A stretch of DNA of 64,000 nucleotides. It comes from Intrasporangium flavum. Lineage in GTDB: Bacteria > Actinomycetota > Actinomycetes > Actinomycetales > Dermatophilaceae. This document shows, one piece after another, positions 9,457 to 16,855 of the stretch (its first letter is position 1; the number at the start of each line of letters is the position of its first letter). The position numbers were made by a program, and so were the translations under genes. A model generated the notes under the pieces. It was not told where the DNA came from. It made no database searches and saw nothing but the letters and a program-made list of their open reading frames with translations. The stretch spans positions 1 to 64,000 of the forward strand of contig NZ_MLJO01000010.1 in assembly GCF_001956915.1 (NCBI RefSeq), given 5' to 3'.

Positions 9457-9561
9457 CCCGACCCCCTGTCGTCGCCAGACCAGCATGCCTGCCCGGACGG
9501 CGAGCCGCACGAGAGGGTGTCGGCCGGAGCGGCCCGGTGGCCGGGACCTGGTGGGTGTGCC

Positions 9562-9918
9562 TCAGCCCGACGCCGGTGGCTCGCGGACGATGTCGACCGA
9601 GATCTCCACCGCCGCAACGCTTCCGCGGTTCTCCAGCCAGTGCAGGGTGTCGTGGTCCTCGGGCCACCCGGGGCCCGGGCCGTACTCGGTGGCGACGCCG
9701 TCGCGGTGGTCGGTGATGACGCCCTGGAGCACGAAGACGGTGCCCGGACGGTCCCGGTGGTCGTGGACCGGGCCGAGGACGCCACCCGGTTCGATGGTCA
9801 CCTTCCGCATCCGCAGGGACCGTCCCTCCAGGCCCGCGATCTCGGGCCCGAGGTCGATGCTCGCGAGCAGCTCCACCTCCACGCCCCTCGTCACGGGCCC
9901 CTGCTCTGCCTCGCTCAT
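9562..9918 (-). CDS. Small cupin-fold protein
   Basis: A 118-residue single-domain cupin. The first cupin motif is visible as VHDHRDRPGTVFVLQGVITDH (metal-ligand His-x-His and the following Glu/Gln position; here residues about 49-69), and the second as HDTLHWLENRG. It may bind a metal or a small ligand, or act as an isomerase or sensor; no function can be assigned. The start ATG 9918 follows GGAGAGGAGCG. It lies between two unrelated regulators on the same strand. Confidence 0.75.
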   Translation of the reverse strand: MSEAEQGPVTRGVEVELLASIDLGPEIAGLEGRSLRMRKVTIEPGGVLGPVHDHRDRPGTVFVLQGVITDHRDGVATEYGPGPGWPEDHDTLHWLENRGSVAAVEISVDIVREPPASG

Positions 9919-10022
9919 CGAGCGCTCCTCTCCGTGGTCCGACCATCGTGGCGCGAGTCGCGCCACGCGTCAGGGTTTACGGACGCGTCGCCGACGAGCC
10001 GCCCGACGAGCCGCCCGACGTA

Positions 10023-10313
10023 CTAGGCGACGCTGGAGCGCGTGGTCGAGGCACCTCGGGTGCGCGGCGCGCCCGCCGAGATCTCGGCCCAGACGGAGTC
10101 GAGGGAGAGGCCGAGGACGTCCGCGATCGCGGCGATCGTGGGAAAGGCCGGGGTGGCGACGCGGCCCGACTCGATCTTGCGGAGGGTCTCGGGCGAGACA
10201 CCGGCGGCCAGCGCGGTGTCGAGCATCGGACGCTCGCCCCGCTCCCGGCGCAGCAGCGCACCGAGGCGCCGTCCACGCTCGACCTCCGCGGGAGTGAGTG
10301 GCAACCTGACCAT
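10023..10313 (-). CDS. XRE-family DNA-binding protein
   Basis: A 96-residue protein with an XRE/lambda-repressor helix-turn-helix (LDTALAAGVSPETLRKIESG near residues 31-50, then FPTIAAIADVLGLSLDSVWA). The last 20 residues are Ser/Thr/Arg-rich. The gene diverges from a methionine aminopeptidase with only 65 bases between the start codons, and that gap is full of dyads, so it most likely represses itself and the peptidase. There is no toxin-like partner, so I do not call it an antitoxin. Confidence 0.8.
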   Translation of the reverse strand: MVRLPLTPAEVERGRRLGALLRRERGERPMLDTALAAGVSPETLRKIESGRVATPAFPTIAAIADVLGLSLDSVWAEISAGAPRTRGASTTRSSVA

Positions 10314-10314
10314 G

Positions 10315-10356
10315 TCCCGATACTAATACCGGGATAACATGACCGGGATAGTTATC
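10315..10356. promoter_or_regulatory. Operator region between XRE regulator and methionine aminopeptidase
   Basis: An imperfect 20-bp dyad TCCCGATACTAATACCGGGA spans 10315-10334. A second inverted repeat, GATAAC (10333-10338) with GTTATC (10351-10356), overlaps it. The direct repeat ACCGGGATA occurs at 10328-10336 and 10342-10350. The DNA is AT-rich compared with its surroundings and adjoins the regulator's start codon. These are probably XRE operators covering both divergent promoters. Confidence 0.6.
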
Positions 10357-10378
10357 GGAGGCCCGGGAGGGGCACCGC

Positions 10379-11158
10379 ATGATCGAGATCCTGACCCCCA
10401 GCCAGCTGCCCCGCGCCAGGGCCGCCGGAGCGTTCGTCGCCGACACCCTTCGGACGCTGAGGGACCGCACCGGGGTGGGCACCAACCTGCTCGAGATCGA
10501 CCGCTGGACGCGCGAGATGATCACGGCGGCCGGTGGCGAGTCCTGCTACGTCGACTACGCCCCGTCGTTCGGCCGCGGCCCGTTCGGCCACCACATCTGC
10601 ACGTCGGTCAACGACGCCGTCCTCCATGGGCGGCCCCACGACTACGCGCTGGCCGACGGCGACCTCGTGTCGCTCGACCTCGCCGTGTCCACCGACGGGC
10701 TCGTCGCCGACTCGGCCGTCAGCTTCGTCGTCGGCGAGGCGCGGCCGCCCGGGAGCGTCGCGCTCATCGAGGCCACCGAGCGGGCCCTCGCCGCCGCCAT
10801 AGCCACGGCCGGTCCCGGGATCCACCTCGGCGACGTGTCCCACGCCATCGGGTCGGTGCTCACCGAGGCCGGCTACCGCGTCAACACCCAGTTCGGCGGC
10901 CACGGCGTCGGCTCGACGATGCACCAGGACCCGCACGTGGCCAACACCGGTCGTCCCGGGCGCGGCTACCGGCTCCGACCGGGCCTGCTGCTGGCCATCG
11001 AGCCGTGGGTCATGGCCGACACCGACGAGCTCGTCACCGACGCCGACGGCTGGACGCTGCGCAGCGCGACCGGCTGCCTGACGGCGCACAGCGAGCACAC
11101 CGTGGCCGTGACCGACGACGGTGTCGAGGTGCTGACGCTGCCGGCACCGCTGGCCTGA
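10379..11158 (+). CDS. map: Type I methionine aminopeptidase
   Basis: A 259-residue metallopeptidase that removes N-terminal Met from nascent proteins. All five metal ligands can be placed: Asp in SLDLAV, Asp in VADSAV, His in GGHGVGST, Glu in AIEPWV and Glu in SEHTVAV; the substrate His is in AVLHGRP. There is no N-terminal SH3 or zinc extension. It stands outside the ribosomal operon that usually carries the housekeeping copy, and a dedicated XRE gene diverges from it. It is therefore likely a regulated second copy, perhaps for stress or resistance to MetAP inhibitors; that role is inference. Confidence 0.9.
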   Translation: MIEILTPSQLPRARAAGAFVADTLRTLRDRTGVGTNLLEIDRWTREMITAAGGESCYVDYAPSFGRGPFGHHICTSVNDAVLHGRPHDYALADGDLVSLDLAVSTDGLVADSAVSFVVGEARPPGSVALIEATERALAAAIATAGPGIHLGDVSHAIGSVLTEAGYRVNTQFGGHGVGSTMHQDPHVANTGRPGRGYRLRPGLLLAIEPWVMADTDELVTDADGWTLRSATGCLTAHSEHTVAVTDDGVEVLTLPAPLA

Positions 11159-11283
11159 CCGAGGGAGAGGGCGGGCCCGACACCGTCCCGCCATGGCCAA
11201 CGTACCGCGGCGAGGGGGGCTTGCGGCAAGGCCCCACCCCTGGCCCAGACTGCTCGTTCGTGTCGAGGAGGACGGGGGATCCC

Positions 11284-12819
11284 ATGAACGAGGTGGCGGT
11301 CGTCGGCGGCGGGCCGACGGGACTGGTGCTGGCCGCCGAGCTGGCCCTGGCCGGCGTGGATGCCGTGATCCTGGAACGACGCCCGACGCCCGAGCTGGCC
11401 GGGACGCGGGCCCGTGGGTTCCACGCGCGCACCATCGAGATCCTCGACCAGCGTGGCGTCGCCGACCGGTTCCTGGCGGCGGGTCGCACGGCGCAGGTGA
11501 TGAGCTTCGCCGGCACCCCGCTCGACGTAGCAGCCCTGCCCACCCGGCACCCGTACACGCTCGCGCTGTCGCAGAGCGGCGTCGAGGACGTCCTGCGCGG
11601 ATGGGTCGAGGAGCTCGGCGTGACCACGCGCCACGGCGCAGAGGTCACGGGCGTCACGCAGGACGCGAGGGGCGTCGATGTCGATCTCGCACACGGCGAC
11701 CCGCTGCGGGTCGGCTACCTCGTCGGTGCGGACGGCGGGCGCAGCACCGTCCGTCGGTCCGTCGGCATCGAGCTCGTCGGCGCAGAGGCGACCCGCAGCC
11801 ACCTCATCGCCGAGGCGGTGCTCACCGACGAGGCACCCACCGGGCTGCGCCAGGATGCCATCGGCATCCACGGCATCAACCCGGTCGGCGACGGCGGCTC
11901 CGTGGGCATCGTCGTGACCGAGGCTGCCGTCGGACCGGCGACGGAGCCCACGCTCGCCGACCTCAGCGCGGCGCTGACGCTCGTGTACGGCACCGACTTC
12001 GGGGTGCACGACGCGTCGTGGATCTCGCGCTTCACCGACGCGGCGCGGCAGGCGTCCACGTACCGGAGCGGTCGGGTGCTCCTCGCGGGCGACGCCGCGC
12101 ACACGCATCCCCCGACCGGCGGCCAGGGCATCGGCCTCGGCGTGCAGGACGCCGTCAACCTCGGCTGGAAGCTGGCGCTGGTGGTCACGGGCCGCTCCCC
12201 CGCGTCGTTGCTCGACAGCTACGAGGCGGAGCGCCACCCGGCCACCGCGCGCGTCCTCAAGAACGTCATGACGCAGGCGTTCCTCCAGCGTGGCGACGCG
12301 CGGACCGACGCCATCCGCGACACCTTCGCGGAGGTGCTGACCGACGCCGGTCCGCGGGAGCGGCTCGCCGGGCTCCTGACCGGCCTCGACGTGGCGCTCG
12401 ACCTCGGCGAGGGGCACCCACTGCTCGGCCGCCGCGTCCCTGACCTCGACCTCGCCACGGCCGATGGCCCGCGCCGGGTCTTCGAGCTGCTGCACGACGC
12501 CCGACCGCTGCTGCTGGACCTCGAGGTCCCCGAGGGCGCCGCGCCTGCAGCGCCCGGCGGCACCGGCGACGCGTCGTGGGGAGGACGCGTCCGGCACGTC
12601 CGGGCGCGCTGCGAGGGTCCGTGGGTCCTGCCCGTCGTCGGGCCCGTCGTCGCGCCGACCGGCGTCCTCGTCCGACCGGACGGGCACGTGGCCTGGGTCG
12701 GCGAGGGCACGACGGCGGGCCTCGAGGACGCGCTCACGACCTGGTTCGGCTCCGCGTCCGCAGCCGCCTCCGCGCCGGGCTCCGGTGGCGCTGTCGGCGG
12801 GGACCGCTTTACTGGTTGA
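11284..12819 (+). CDS. FAD-dependent aromatic monooxygenase (PheA/MhpA/Rox-like)
   Basis: A 511-residue class A flavoprotein hydroxylase. The dinucleotide motif GGGPTGLVLAAEL lies at residues 7-19, the DG motif as VGADGGRSTVRR and the GD motif as LLAGDAAHTHPPTGGQGIG. The last 130 residues form the thioredoxin-like domain of phenol-hydroxylase and rifampicin-monooxygenase relatives. The start at ATG 11284 follows GGAGGACGGGGG. It would hydroxylate an aromatic substrate with NAD(P)H and O2. Drug inactivation is possible, but the substrate cannot be read from sequence. It stands alone downstream of map. Confidence 0.85.
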   Translation: MNEVAVVGGGPTGLVLAAELALAGVDAVILERRPTPELAGTRARGFHARTIEILDQRGVADRFLAAGRTAQVMSFAGTPLDVAALPTRHPYTLALSQSGVEDVLRGWVEELGVTTRHGAEVTGVTQDARGVDVDLAHGDPLRVGYLVGADGGRSTVRRSVGIELVGAEATRSHLIAEAVLTDEAPTGLRQDAIGIHGINPVGDGGSVGIVVTEAAVGPATEPTLADLSAALTLVYGTDFGVHDASWISRFTDAARQASTYRSGRVLLAGDAAHTHPPTGGQGIGLGVQDAVNLGWKLALVVTGRSPASLLDSYEAERHPATARVLKNVMTQAFLQRGDARTDAIRDTFAEVLTDAGPRERLAGLLTGLDVALDLGEGHPLLGRRVPDLDLATADGPRRVFELLHDARPLLLDLEVPEGAAPAAPGGTGDASWGGRVRHVRARCEGPWVLPVVGPVVAPTGVLVRPDGHVAWVGEGTTAGLEDALTTWFGSASAAASAPGSGGAVGGDRFTG

Positions 12820-12854
12820 CACTGTCCACATCGACCAGCAGAGCAGGAGCGCCC

Positions 12855-13436
12855 ATGCGCCGGATCGTCGCCTACACCATCACCTCGCTCGACGGCGCCG
12901 TCGACGACCCGACGCGCGCCTTCCCGCCCGACGTCGACCCCGAGCGACCGCACCCGCCGACCTTCGACGACGACCTCGTCGAGCTCGAGGCGCGGCTCAT
13001 CGGCCGCCAGGACGCCGTGCTGCTCGGTCGCCACATGTACGACGAGTGGGCGCGCTACTGGCCCACCTCCGACGAGCAGCCGTTCGCCGACTTCATCAAC
13101 GGCGTCAAGAAGTACGTCGTCACCTCGACGCCGCTCGCGACGCAGTGGGGCGACGCCGAGGCGCTCACCGGCCCGCTCGCCGAGGTCGTCGGTGGGCTCA
13201 GGGCCACCGACGGCGGCGACATCGGGGTCCACGGCAGCATCGAGCTGGTGCAGTCCCTGCTCGCCGAGGGGCTCGTCGACGAGCTGCACCTGGCCGTCGC
13301 GCCGGTCCTCGACCCCGAGGGCCGGCGACTCTTCGAGGGGCTGCCGGGCCTGCAGCGACTCTCGCTGCAGAGCGCCACCCCCACCTCGAGCGGAGCCCTC
13401 TGGCTCGTCTACCGCCCCGCAGAGCCGACCGGCTGA
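12855..13436 (+). CDS. Dihydrofolate reductase-like (RibD C-terminal domain) protein
   Basis: A 193-residue member of the RibD C-terminal/YwjB-type dihydrofolate reductase superfamily. It has MRRIVAYTITSLDGAVDDP at the start, LLGRHMYDEWARYWPT in the middle, the strand KYVVTSTPL, and the NADPH-side motif GDIGVHGSIELVQSLLAEGLVDE (residues about 120-142, given in part). It is a probable NADPH-dependent reductase of unknown substrate; these small proteins are rarely true folate reductases. The ribosome site GAGCAGGAGC supports the ATG. Confidence 0.82.
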   Translation: MRRIVAYTITSLDGAVDDPTRAFPPDVDPERPHPPTFDDDLVELEARLIGRQDAVLLGRHMYDEWARYWPTSDEQPFADFINGVKKYVVTSTPLATQWGDAEALTGPLAEVVGGLRATDGGDIGVHGSIELVQSLLAEGLVDELHLAVAPVLDPEGRRLFEGLPGLQRLSLQSATPTSSGALWLVYRPAEPTG

Positions 13437-13477
13437 CGCGCCACCCTCGTCAGGGCGTCACGGGGCGTCATGGGGCC

Positions 13478-13858
13478 TCACGGAGGTGTCACGGGCGCCG
13501 GCGGCGCGCCGGTCGGCCAGTTCGCCCGCGTCACCTCACCTCCCGCGACGTCGACGGTCAGGGTCACCGGACCCTCGGGCAGCGCATGCAGCTCGTAGCG
13601 CCCTGCCTCGAGGCCCTCGTACACCAGCGTGTGCGCGACGCCCGAGGCCACAGGCCGGGCGACGACGGCCACGTGCCGGTGCGCGCCCGCGCCGGGCGTC
13701 GACGAGACCGGGCGGATCTCGACCTCGTCACCCACGGTCCCGGGCGGCATGCGCACGACGAGCGCACCGACGTCGCCGCCGATGTCGAGAAGCACCGGCC
13801 CCTCTCCGGCATGGGGGTTCTCGACATCGGCGGCGCGGCCGGCGGTCGGCAGGGTCAT
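13478..13858 (-). CDS. Small beta-sandwich-like hypothetical protein
   Basis: A 126-residue protein made of short predicted strands (LLDIGGDVGALVVRMP, DEVEIRPVSSTPGAGAHRHV, TLVYEGLEAGRYELHALPEG, GPVTLTVDVAGGEV). The pattern, in particular GLEAGRYELHALPEG, resembles prealbumin-like or carboxypeptidase-regulatory-like folds. It has no signal peptide. Its ATG lies one base after the stop of the DUF4331 gene, so translation is coupled. It is probably an accessory to that protein. No family is recognised with certainty. Confidence 0.65.
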   Translation of the reverse strand: MTLPTAGRAADVENPHAGEGPVLLDIGGDVGALVVRMPPGTVGDEVEIRPVSSTPGAGAHRHVAVVARPVASGVAHTLVYEGLEAGRYELHALPEGPVTLTVDVAGGEVTRANWPTGAPPAPVTPP

Positions 13859-13859
13859 G

Positions 13860-15242
13860 TCAGGCGGCCGGCACGCCCGGCGAGCTCTGGAAGCCTCCGG
13901 CCGGGTTCGGCATGTACGGGAAGTGCTTGAGGAGTGGGAGGTTCGTGTTCGACGTGCCGTCGCGCAGCACGCCCGCTGCGGCGTCGGGCGTGAAGGTCGG
14001 GTCGACGAGCGGGATGGTCGCACCCGCCACGGCGCGCAGCTCGATGGCCACGACGTCGTCCTCGAGGCGGCGACCGTTCGGGAAGCCCGCCGGGTCACCC
14101 CCGACCAGCCCGATGGGGTTCGGCGTCGCCGACGGTGGGACGGCCAGGTTGAGCCGCAGCAGGTCCGCCTGGCGGCTCCCGGTGTAGTTCTGGAAGCCGG
14201 GCACGACGCCCGCAGGGATGCCGGTGAGCAGGATCGCCAACAGGTCGGCACGCTCCTTGGAGTAACCGGCGAGGTGCGGGAAGACGCCCGGGTAGAGCAC
14301 CGGCAGCAGGCGCGCGAGCTCCGGGTGGGCCACGTACTTCGCGAACTGGGCGTCGTCGCGCGGCGCCACGGCGTTCCAGCGATCCTTGTCGGCCATGGGG
14401 GTGATGACCTCGTTGAAGAGGGGGTTCCCGAGGCGTGAAACCTGGGCGAAGGGGCCGTGCCCCACGGCGCGGCCGAGGTCTTCGTCCCAGATCCGGGCGG
14501 TCTGCCGGCTCGCGGTGGCCCACACCCCGATGACGGCGGTGGCGGACGACGGGTCGGTGGGCACGCTGCCGTCGCGCGTCAGGTCGCCGATGGGGACCTG
14601 GATGGCGATGGTGTGCACGTTGAGCGACTGGAGGCCGTTGACCCCGGGAGCCGCCGGCAGCGGGATGAGGTGCAGGTTCTGGAACGGCCTCAGCGTCCCG
14701 AGGTCGAACACGCTGCCGAGGTCGACGAAGAAGGCGTCTCCGCGCTGACCGGCGAACACGGTGCGTCCGCCGCGGATCGGGTGGACGGCCGCGTCGGTGA
14801 AGGTGCCTCCGTAGTTGGGCGTGCTCCGCGGCCCGATGTTGACCGGCGGGCAGGTGAGGTGGTGTGCGAGGACCCGCGGCTCCCGGCCCCGGGCCTTGCG
14901 GGTGACCGAGTAGAACTGGGGCCGGTTCCAGCTACTGTCCGTGATCGAGTGAATGGGACCGGTGTTGTAGAGGAAGGTCTCGTCGCTGCGCACCTCGGTG
15001 TGGAAGCGGAACTGGTAGGACACGTCGCGTCGGGCATCGCCCCGGTTGCTGACGTGGATCTCGTAGAGGACGTCGTCGCCGAACTCGTAGAAGTTCGGGC
15101 CGCCCTGGGGGTTCTGGAACGGGATGAAGTTGGCGATGAGGGTGACGGTGCCCGGCTTGTCAGGGCTCACGAAGGCGTAGACGTCGGTGTTGTCGGCGAC
15201 GGGGTCCTTCGAGATCTCGGGTGCCTCGCGGTGCGATGACAT
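13860..15242 (-). CDS. DUF4331 domain-containing protein
   Basis: A 460-residue protein matching DUF4331 (MSSHREAPEISKDPVADNTD at the start, then DVYAFVSPDKPGTVTLI, FYEFGDDVLYEIHVSNRGDA, and late DDVVAIELRAV). The N-terminal SHREAP block is diagnostic. The family has no established enzyme activity. It has no obvious signal peptide. It sits between a small Tat-signal protein 6 bases upstream and the 126-residue protein one base downstream, so the three make an operon. Confidence 0.88.
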   Translation of the reverse strand: MSSHREAPEISKDPVADNTDVYAFVSPDKPGTVTLIANFIPFQNPQGGPNFYEFGDDVLYEIHVSNRGDARRDVSYQFRFHTEVRSDETFLYNTGPIHSITDSSWNRPQFYSVTRKARGREPRVLAHHLTCPPVNIGPRSTPNYGGTFTDAAVHPIRGGRTVFAGQRGDAFFVDLGSVFDLGTLRPFQNLHLIPLPAAPGVNGLQSLNVHTIAIQVPIGDLTRDGSVPTDPSSATAVIGVWATASRQTARIWDEDLGRAVGHGPFAQVSRLGNPLFNEVITPMADKDRWNAVAPRDDAQFAKYVAHPELARLLPVLYPGVFPHLAGYSKERADLLAILLTGIPAGVVPGFQNYTGSRQADLLRLNLAVPPSATPNPIGLVGGDPAGFPNGRRLEDDVVAIELRAVAGATIPLVDPTFTPDAAAGVLRDGTSNTNLPLLKHFPYMPNPAGGFQSSPGVPAA

Positions 15243-15248
15243 GTCAGG

Positions 15249-15506
15249 TCACCTCCCGGCCGCTCGGGTGAGGCGACGAACCAGGTCGCGGTCGCGCACC
15301 ACGGCGGCCTCGGTGCCGACGTAGAGGACGAGGGTGTCCGACCGGGGATCGGCGACGTGCGCGACGAGAGGCAGGTCGACCCCCTCTCGGAGGGAGGTGC
15401 CGTGGGTGGCGGAGGCCGCGAACGCGGCAGGGGCATCGGCGATGGCCGCCGCCGTGGTGACGGCGCCTGCCCCCACCAGGAACGTGCGACGTGTGGTGTG
15501 GGACAT
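15249..15506 (-). CDS. Small Tat-signal secreted protein
   Basis: An 85-residue protein starting MSHTTRRTFLVGAGAVTTAA, with a twin-arginine signal (RRTFL) and an Ala-rich hydrophobic core ending near AFAASA (residues 28-33). The mature part is only about 50 residues, with strands LVAHVADPRSDTLVLYVG and a basic C-terminus (LVRRLTRAAGR). AAAGGAGTTCCC precedes the ATG. It is the first gene of the DUF4331 operon. Its function is unknown; it may carry a non-signal partner out through Tat. Confidence 0.75.
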   Translation of the reverse strand: MSHTTRRTFLVGAGAVTTAAAIADAPAAFAASATHGTSLREGVDLPLVAHVADPRSDTLVLYVGTEAAVVRDRDLVRRLTRAAGR

Positions 15507-15726
15507 GGGAACTCCTTTGACAGGACCGTTGTGGCAACGGGCGGAGGCCTGCCGTCGGATCAACCGACGTGGTCGTGACCCAGCAGTCGACGCTACGCCG
15601 ACCCCGGCGAGGGCGGGTTCGATTGCCCAACTGTCCGATTCGTGCCAGATCTCGGCGCGCAGTGCCTGCTCCCTGTCGCGCTCGATGTGGCGCTCGATGT
15701 CGCGCGCCACGAGGGCGAAGGCGCTG

Positions 15727-15914
15727 ATGCCCTGGGGTGCGCTCTGGCACCTCGCCGGCGACGAGCGGCTCTGGCGCAACGAGGTCATGCGCTCGCGACG
15801 TGCACGACTACTCCTTCGTCGACTGGCTCTACGGGTCGACCGCGCTCGCGCCCGAGGACGAGCCGCAGATGCTCGAGCAGCTCGCGCCCCGGCCGCGGTG
15901 CCCTCGGGTCTGAG
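15727..15914 (+). pseudogene. Possible relic of a broken gene
   Basis: One frame reads like protein from 15727 (MPWGALWHLAGDERLWRNEV) and then becomes Arg-rich. A second frame, starting at about 15797, continues with protein-like sequence (DVHDYSFVDWLYGSTALAPE) and stops at 15912-15914. The join looks like a frameshifted remnant of one coding sequence. I cannot name the parent family, and both stretches may be chance. The rest of the gap from 15507 to 15980 shows nothing else I can call. Confidence 0.3.
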
Positions 15915-15980
15915 CCGCGCCGGGCGCCCCGGGTCAAATCGGGTGGGGTCGCCAGGGGTCGGTGCGCGACACTGTCGGGC

Positions 15981-16766
15981 GTGGACACTGGCAGCGACAC
16001 CGGACCGGACGCCGGGCCGGGCGCCGACGCGGACGAGGTCGAGGTCGTCGTGGCCCACCAGGAGCGCGCCACGCTCCGCGTCGGGCGCGTCTTCCTCAAG
16101 GTCGACGCCGACCGCGAGCGGACCGACGTCGAGGTACGCGCCATGGCGGCGGCGCCGGTCCCCACCGCGGACATCCTCTGGCACCGGCCGCCGGTCCTCG
16201 CGCTGGCCGCCCTCCCGGGCGAACCGCTCGCTCGCCTCGGACGGCCCTCGGCCGCGTCGTCCAACGCCTGGGCCGCGGCCGGCGAGACGGTGCGCAGGCT
16301 CCACGACGCTCCCCTGCCCTCGTGGCCCGGGGCCAACCTCGAGGAGAGGACCGCCACCCTCGACCGCGAGTGTGCGTGGCTCCTGGCCGGTGACGTCGTG
16401 CCGGCCGACGTCGTGAGGCGCAACCGGCAGATCGCCGAAGGCGCTCTGCGCGAACGACCTCCGGTGTTCATGCACGGCGACCTGCACGTCGCCCACGTCC
16501 TCGTCGACGGCGACGAGGTCACCGGCGTGCTCGACTGGTCCGAGGCCGGGCAGGGCGATCCCATGTTCGACCTGGCGAGCCTGACCCTGGGGCACCGCGA
16601 GCACCTCGACGACGTCGTCGCCGGCTACGGCACCGGTGTCGACCTCGACGCCGTCCGTGGCTGGTGGTCGCTGCGGAGCCTCACGGCCATCCGCTGGCTC
16701 GTCGAGCACGGTTTCGACCCGGCGGCGCCGGGCTGCGAGATCGACGTGCTCAGGTCGCAGGTGTGA
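15981..16766 (+). CDS. Aminoglycoside phosphotransferase-like kinase
   Basis: A 261-residue protein of the APH/choline-kinase fold. The catalytic loop HGDLHVAHVLVDG is at residues 165-177 and the metal-binding LDW at 184-186, followed by GDPMFDLASL. The usual Asn of the HGDxxxxN loop is His here, a variant also seen in a sub-branch of these kinases. The start is put at GTG 15981, where the Asp/Gly-rich N-terminus begins; the open frame upstream is Arg-rich shadow. The substrate is unknown; resistance cannot be claimed from the fold alone. Confidence 0.75.
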   Translation: MDTGSDTGPDAGPGADADEVEVVVAHQERATLRVGRVFLKVDADRERTDVEVRAMAAAPVPTADILWHRPPVLALAALPGEPLARLGRPSAASSNAWAAAGETVRRLHDAPLPSWPGANLEERTATLDRECAWLLAGDVVPADVVRRNRQIAEGALRERPPVFMHGDLHVAHVLVDGDEVTGVLDWSEAGQGDPMFDLASLTLGHREHLDDVVAGYGTGVDLDAVRGWWSLRSLTAIRWLVEHGFDPAAPGCEIDVLRSQV

Positions 16767-16855
16767 GCGAAGCACCGGGTGACGCGTCGGTGAACTCGAC
16801 GTGACGTCCGGGCGGAGGCCGTGACCGACGCGGGCCGCCACCGGTTGGGCCGTGC

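Noticed and set aside
10023..10313. XRE protein considered as an antitoxin
   Set aside because: The partner gene is an intact methionine aminopeptidase with all metal ligands, not a toxin.
10339..11283. In-frame upstream extension of the FAD monooxygenase
   Set aside because: The extra 315 codons are Arg/Pro-rich shadow of the methionine aminopeptidase gene; the flavin-binding N-terminus MNEVAVVGGGPTG and a good ribosome site mark ATG 11284 as the start.
11284..12819. Naming the flavin monooxygenase as rifampicin monooxygenase
   Set aside because: The overall architecture fits, but phenol-hydroxylase-type relatives look the same by eye and no rifampicin-specific residue could be verified.
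15981..16766. Calling the phosphotransferase an antibiotic-resistance gene
   Set aside because: The fold is shared by many metabolic kinases and the HGD loop has His instead of Asn; nothing points to an aminoglycoside substrate.
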